DNA of 8,521 bases, taken from NCBI GenBank assembly GCA_014377155.1, contig JACMQD010000178.1, positions 1 through 8,521 on the forward strand. Reading direction: 5' to 3'. The position numbers and the translations under genes are program-made. A model generated the notes under the pieces. The model searched no databases, was not told the DNA's origin, and saw only the letters and a program-made list of their open reading frames with translations. Shown here one piece after another: positions 5,878 through 8,521 of this stretch. Source of the DNA: Herminiimonas sp. (GTDB taxonomy: Bacteria; Pseudomonadota; Gammaproteobacteria; Burkholderiales; Burkholderiaceae). Position 1 is the stretch's first letter; every line of letters begins with the position of its first letter.

Positions 5878-6881
5878 GCCAGCTCCGTCATCACGGCCAC
5901 CGGATGCCAGCAGGCATAGCGGCTGGCATGGCGCGCGCCAACGATGTCGGTCACCGGCGGACGCTGGACCAGACACTGGTCGCCGGCATTCGCACAGCGC
6001 GGCGCAAAGCTGCAACCTGGCGGCAGTGCCGCAAGATCGGGCGGCGAGCCCGGTATCGCTTGCAGCGGCCGGCCACGATTTTCATGGCTGACGGTCGACG
6101 CCAGCAAACCGGCACTGTAGGGATGGCGCGGCGCATGCACCATGTCGGCGACCGCGCTTTCTTCGACGATGCGACCCGCATACATCACGGCAATGCGATC
6201 GGCAACTTCGACTGCGGCGCCGATATCATGCGTGACGAAAATGACGGCCATGCCGGTTTCGCGTTGCAGCTCGCGCAACAGTAGCAATATCTGGATCTGC
6301 ACGGTGGCATCGAGTGCGGTGGTCGGCTCATCGGCGAGCAGCAGTTTCGGTTTGCAGGCCAGCGCAAGCGCGATCATCGCACGCTGGCGCATGCCACCCG
6401 ACAGCTCATGCGAATACGCGTCGTAGCGGCGTTTCGCCTGCGGAATCTGCACCCGCTCGAGCATGCGCAACGCGGCGGCGCGCGCGCCGGATTCGCTGAC
6501 CGGCTCATGCGCACGAATCGCTTCCGTGATCTGCTGGCCGATGGTGTAGACCGGATCGAAGGCAAGCCCCGGCTCTTGAAATACCATCGAGGCGACGCCG
6601 CCCCGGTAGGCATCGAGATCGCGACCTTTCAGCGCCAGCACGTCGCGGCCATCGACACGGACCTCGCCGCTGACACGTGTCGTGCGTTCCGGGTGCAAAC
6701 GCAGCAAGGTGCGCAAGGTGACGCTCTTGCCCGACCCGGATTCGCCCAGCAGGCCCAATACTTCACCGGCCTGCAAATCGAAGCTGACCTGGTTCAGCGC
6801 ACTGGCTTTGCGGTTGCCGTGGAATTCAACCGTCAGATCGCGAACCGAGACCAATGGCATGAGATCGCTGAGGGTATTCAT
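5874..6881 (-). CDS. Peptide-type ABC transporter ATP-binding protein, OppD/DppD-like
   Basis: A 335-residue cytoplasmic ATPase of the dipeptide/oligopeptide/nickel importer family. Walker A is GESGSGKS (46-53), the Q-loop is at Gln102 (MVFQEPGLAFDP), the signature is LSGGMRQR (160-167), Walker B is LLLADEP (180-186) and the switch histidine is His218 (THD). The MRQR signature, ADEPTTALD and the FQEP Q-loop are the D-type forms rather than the F-type. The C-terminal oligopeptide-transporter domain (about 255-330) keeps four cysteines, Cys290, Cys296, Cys303 and Cys324, in the spacing of the iron-sulfur-binding tail described in some OppD/DppD proteins. It would pair with the F-like ATPase to drive the permeases. 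The start codon overlaps the previous stop as ATGA (6878-6881) and has GGAG nine bases upstream; Met8 is a possible later start. Substrate cannot be read from the ATPase. Confidence 0.94.
   Translation of the reverse strand: MNTLSDLMPLVSVRDLTVEFHGNRKASALNQVSFDLQAGEVLGLLGESGSGKSVTLRTLLRLHPERTTRVSGEVRVDGRDVLALKGRDLDAYRGGVASMVFQEPGLAFDPVYTIGQQITEAIRAHEPVSESGARAAALRMLERVQIPQAKRRYDAYSHELSGGMRQRAMIALALACKPKLLLADEPTTALDATVQIQILLLLRELQRETGMAVIFVTHDIGAAVEVADRIAVMYAGRIVEESAVADMVHAPRHPYSAGLLASTVSHENRGRPLQAIPGSPPDLAALPPGCSFAPRCANAGDQCLVQRPPVTDIVGARHASRYACWHPVAVMTELA
5883..5886 (-). promoter_or_regulatory. Ribosome binding site deciding the GntR start
   Basis: On the minus strand GGAG lies five bases before the ATG at 5877-5875, inside the last codons of the upstream ATPase. 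Together with the ATGA overlap it selects this start over the longer open frame beginning at 6015. Confidence 0.55.
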
Positions 6882-7954
6882 GCTGCGTTCTCCATGACAG
6901 CGGCGCTATGGCCCGAGTGCGGATCGTTCATATGGCAAGCGACGAAATGGCCATGCAGTTCGGCCGCCGGAAAAAGCTGTGGCGCCACCGCTGAACAGAT
7001 TTTTTCCGCGTGCGGGCAGCGCTCACGAAAGCGGCAACCGGCCGGTGGGTTGATCGGATTCGGCGGATCACCGATCAACGGTGGTCGCTCGGTCCGATGG
7101 GCCGGGTCCATCGAGGGCACGGCCGCCAGCAACGCGCGCGTGTAAGGATGTGCAGGATTGCCGTAAATCTGTTCCACCGGTCCGATCTCGACCACCTGTC
7201 CGAGATACATCACCATCACCTCGTCGCAGATGTAATGCACCACATGCAGATCATGCGAAATAAACAGGTAGGTCAGCTGGTGCTCGGTTTTTAATTCCTG
7301 CAGCAGGTTGAGCACTTGGGCCTGAACCGACTTGTCGAGCGCCGCGACGGCTTCGTCCAGAATCACCAGGCGCGGTTCAAAAGCCAGCGCACGTGCGATG
7401 TTGACGCGCTGGCGCTGTCCGCCCGACAGCTCATGCGGGTAACGGGAAGCAAACTGCGCAGGCTCCAGACCGACCCGACTGAGCAGCTGGCAGGCGCGCG
7501 CATTGGCTTTCTCGCGTGACATGCCGTGTGCCCTGGGGCCGTAGGCAATGGTTTCAATGATGGTCAGACGCGGGTTAAGTGAGGCGAACGAATCCTGAAA
7601 AACCATTTGCAGACTGCGCCTGAAGGTCTTGAGCGCCAGCCCGCGAAACTCATCAACCCCTTCGCCGTCGAAAATCATGCTGCCGCTGTCGGGTGCCATC
7701 AACTTGGCAATCAAACGTGCGGTGGTTGATTTGCCACAGCCCGACTCGCCCACGATGCCTAAAGTCTTGCCTTTGGCGATCGAAAAGTTGATGCCGTCTA
7801 CTGCGTGTACGAATTTTTTCTCGCGCTCAAACAGGCTGCCACGCACGGGAAAGTATTTTTTCAGGTTGCGCACCACCAGCAGCGGTTGCGCGGGCCCGCC
7901 GCGATCCGCTGCGGCGGCGTTGAACGGCAGCGCAAAGTTTGGCTCGGTACTCAT
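6878..7954 (-). CDS. Peptide-type ABC transporter ATP-binding protein, OppF/DppF-like
   Basis: A 358-residue ATPase, partner of the D-like subunit. The N-terminal VVRNLKKYFPVRGSLFER (27-44) is the typical F-type opening. Walker A is GESGCGKST (69-77), the Q-loop is MVFQDSFASLNPR (117-129), the signature is LSGGQRQR (176-183), Walker B ends VILDE (197-201) and the switch histidine is His234. The usual DEPVSALD after Walker B reads DEAVAALDKS here, a variant I recall from a subset of proteobacterial peptide importers; the catalytic Glu201 is kept. The C-terminal tail has Cys307, Cys313, Cys320 and Cys340, a second cysteine cluster like that of the D-like subunit. An N-terminal extension of about 25 residues precedes the ABC domain. 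The gene overlaps the permease by ATGA (7951-7954) with only a weak ribosome site, so translation is probably coupled. It precedes the D-like gene, the reverse of the common D-F order. Confidence 0.94.
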   Translation of the reverse strand: MSTEPNFALPFNAAAADRGGPAQPLLVVRNLKKYFPVRGSLFEREKKFVHAVDGINFSIAKGKTLGIVGESGCGKSTTARLIAKLMAPDSGSMIFDGEGVDEFRGLALKTFRRSLQMVFQDSFASLNPRLTIIETIAYGPRAHGMSREKANARACQLLSRVGLEPAQFASRYPHELSGGQRQRVNIARALAFEPRLVILDEAVAALDKSVQAQVLNLLQELKTEHQLTYLFISHDLHVVHYICDEVMVMYLGQVVEIGPVEQIYGNPAHPYTRALLAAVPSMDPAHRTERPPLIGDPPNPINPPAGCRFRERCPHAEKICSAVAPQLFPAAELHGHFVACHMNDPHSGHSAAVMENAA

Positions 7955-8521
7955 CGTCGAATGTCCATGGCCGAGCGCACGCCATCTGCAAGCAGGTTAA
8001 ATGCGATCGAGGTTAAGAAAATAAAGGCACCCGGCAGCGCAGCCACCAGTGGATTAAGAAAGATGGCGGAGCGAAGTGTGTTGAGCATCAGGCCCCATTC
8101 CGGCTCGGGCGGCTTGACGCCCAGGCCAAGAAATGACAGGCCTGACCCGAGGATCATGCTCACGCTCAGCAAGCCCGTGGCGTACACAAACACCGGCCCC
8201 AGCACATTGCCCAGAACATGCACGCGGATGATCGAGAACACACTTGAGCCGCTCATGCGCGCGGCTTCGATGTATTCAAGCCGCCGCACCTGCGTCGTCA
8301 CGCTTTCAGCAATGCGTACCACTTGCGGCACAAACACAAGCGTCAGCGCAATCAGGCTGTTGCTCATGCCGGGACCGAGCGCGCCGGCGATCGCGACTGC
8401 CAGCAGCACCGACGGAAAGGCATAGAACACATCCAGCATGCGCATGATCACCATGTTGACGCGGCCGCCGAGATAGCCGGCCAGCAGTCCGATCGACGTG
8501 CCGATGCCGAACGCGGCCAGC
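7951..8521 (-). CDS. Peptide-type ABC transporter permease, DppC/OppC-like (5' end outside the window)
   Basis: The C-terminal 189 codons of an inner-membrane permease; the frame stays open to the window edge, so the start lies beyond 8521 and the ATG at 8454 is internal. The visible part opens with GIGTSIGLLAGYLGGRVN, the conserved first cytoplasmic/membrane stretch of the binding-protein-dependent permease domain, followed by MRMLDVFYAFPSVLLAVAI. The EAA loop that docks on the ATPase is EYIEAARMSGSSVFSIIRVH, with EAA and the Gly four residues on. The end, SFLGLGVKPPEPEWGLMLN and FNLLADGVRSAMDIRR, is diagnostic for the C-type (DppC/OppC/GsiD) rather than the B-type permease. Only this permease is visible; the B-type partner and the substrate-binding protein should lie further upstream if the importer is complete. 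The stop codon overlaps the start of the F-like ATPase. Confidence 0.92.
   Translation of the reverse strand, partial: LAAFGIGTSIGLLAGYLGGRVNMVIMRMLDVFYAFPSVLLAVAIAGALGPGMSNSLIALTLVFVPQVVRIAESVTTQVRRLEYIEAARMSGSSVFSIIRVHVLGNVLGPVFVYATGLLSVSMILGSGLSFLGLGVKPPEPEWGLMLNTLRSAIFLNPLVAALPGAFIFLTSIAFNLLADGVRSAMDIRR

Noticed and set aside
5878..6015. 46-residue N-terminal extension of the GntR regulator
   Set aside because: The extra residues do not look like a GntR N-terminus and overlap the ATPase coding region; the ATG at 5877 has a good ribosome site and an ATGA overlap.
5453..6091. Plus-strand open frame of 212 codons opposite the GntR and D-like ATPase genes
   Set aside because: Composition is typical of a shadow frame, and both minus-strand genes have complete family motifs.
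8455..8521. Treating the ATG at 8454 as the permease start
   Set aside because: The upstream frame continues with the conserved GLLAGYLGG stretch of this permease family, so the gene is cut by the window edge.

Overview
The window looks like chromosomal DNA of a GC-rich betaproteobacterium. The left-hand cluster (PCMT-like methyltransferase, small rhodanese, TolC-type outer-membrane channel) and the general protein flavour fit Burkholderiales, perhaps Oxalobacteraceae. This placement is from remembered gene order and protein style only; no database search was possible. Coding density is very high. No tRNA, rRNA, IS element, CRISPR array or phage gene was seen.

Left block, plus strand (58-2435): a divergent protein-L-isoaspartate-methyltransferase-like protein, then a single-domain rhodanese whose ribosome site overlaps the previous stop codon, then after 74 bases a TolC-family outer-membrane efflux protein with a signal peptide. 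A TGATAAAAT extended -10 element just inside the window edge may start this unit.

Right block, minus strand (read from 8521 down to 2489): a peptide-type ABC permease (5' part outside the window), an OppF/DppF-like ATPase, an OppD/DppD-like ATPase, a FadR/FCD-type GntR regulator, a gamma-glutamyltransferase-family Ntn hydrolase and a SLC10A7/YfeH-like bile-acid:sodium-symporter-family protein. The first four genes are joined by three successive 4-base ATGA stop/start overlaps, so they are surely one operon. The hydrolase follows after 76 bases and the last transporter after 13 bases. The two blocks converge on a 53-base gap at 2436-2488.

Working model (inference): the ABC system imports a peptide-like or N-acyl compound, the cytoplasmic GGT-family enzyme (no signal peptide) hydrolyses it, the GntR protein senses the substrate or a product, and the SLC10-type carrier moves a product or related organic anion. 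The enzyme keeps the autoprocessing threonine and the oxyanion glycines but appears to lack the residues that canonical GGTs use to hold the gamma-glutamyl group. It is therefore better viewed as an amidase/acylase of unknown substrate than as a glutathione enzyme. This, and the PCMT-like protein lacking its usual substrate motif, are the two most interesting items here.
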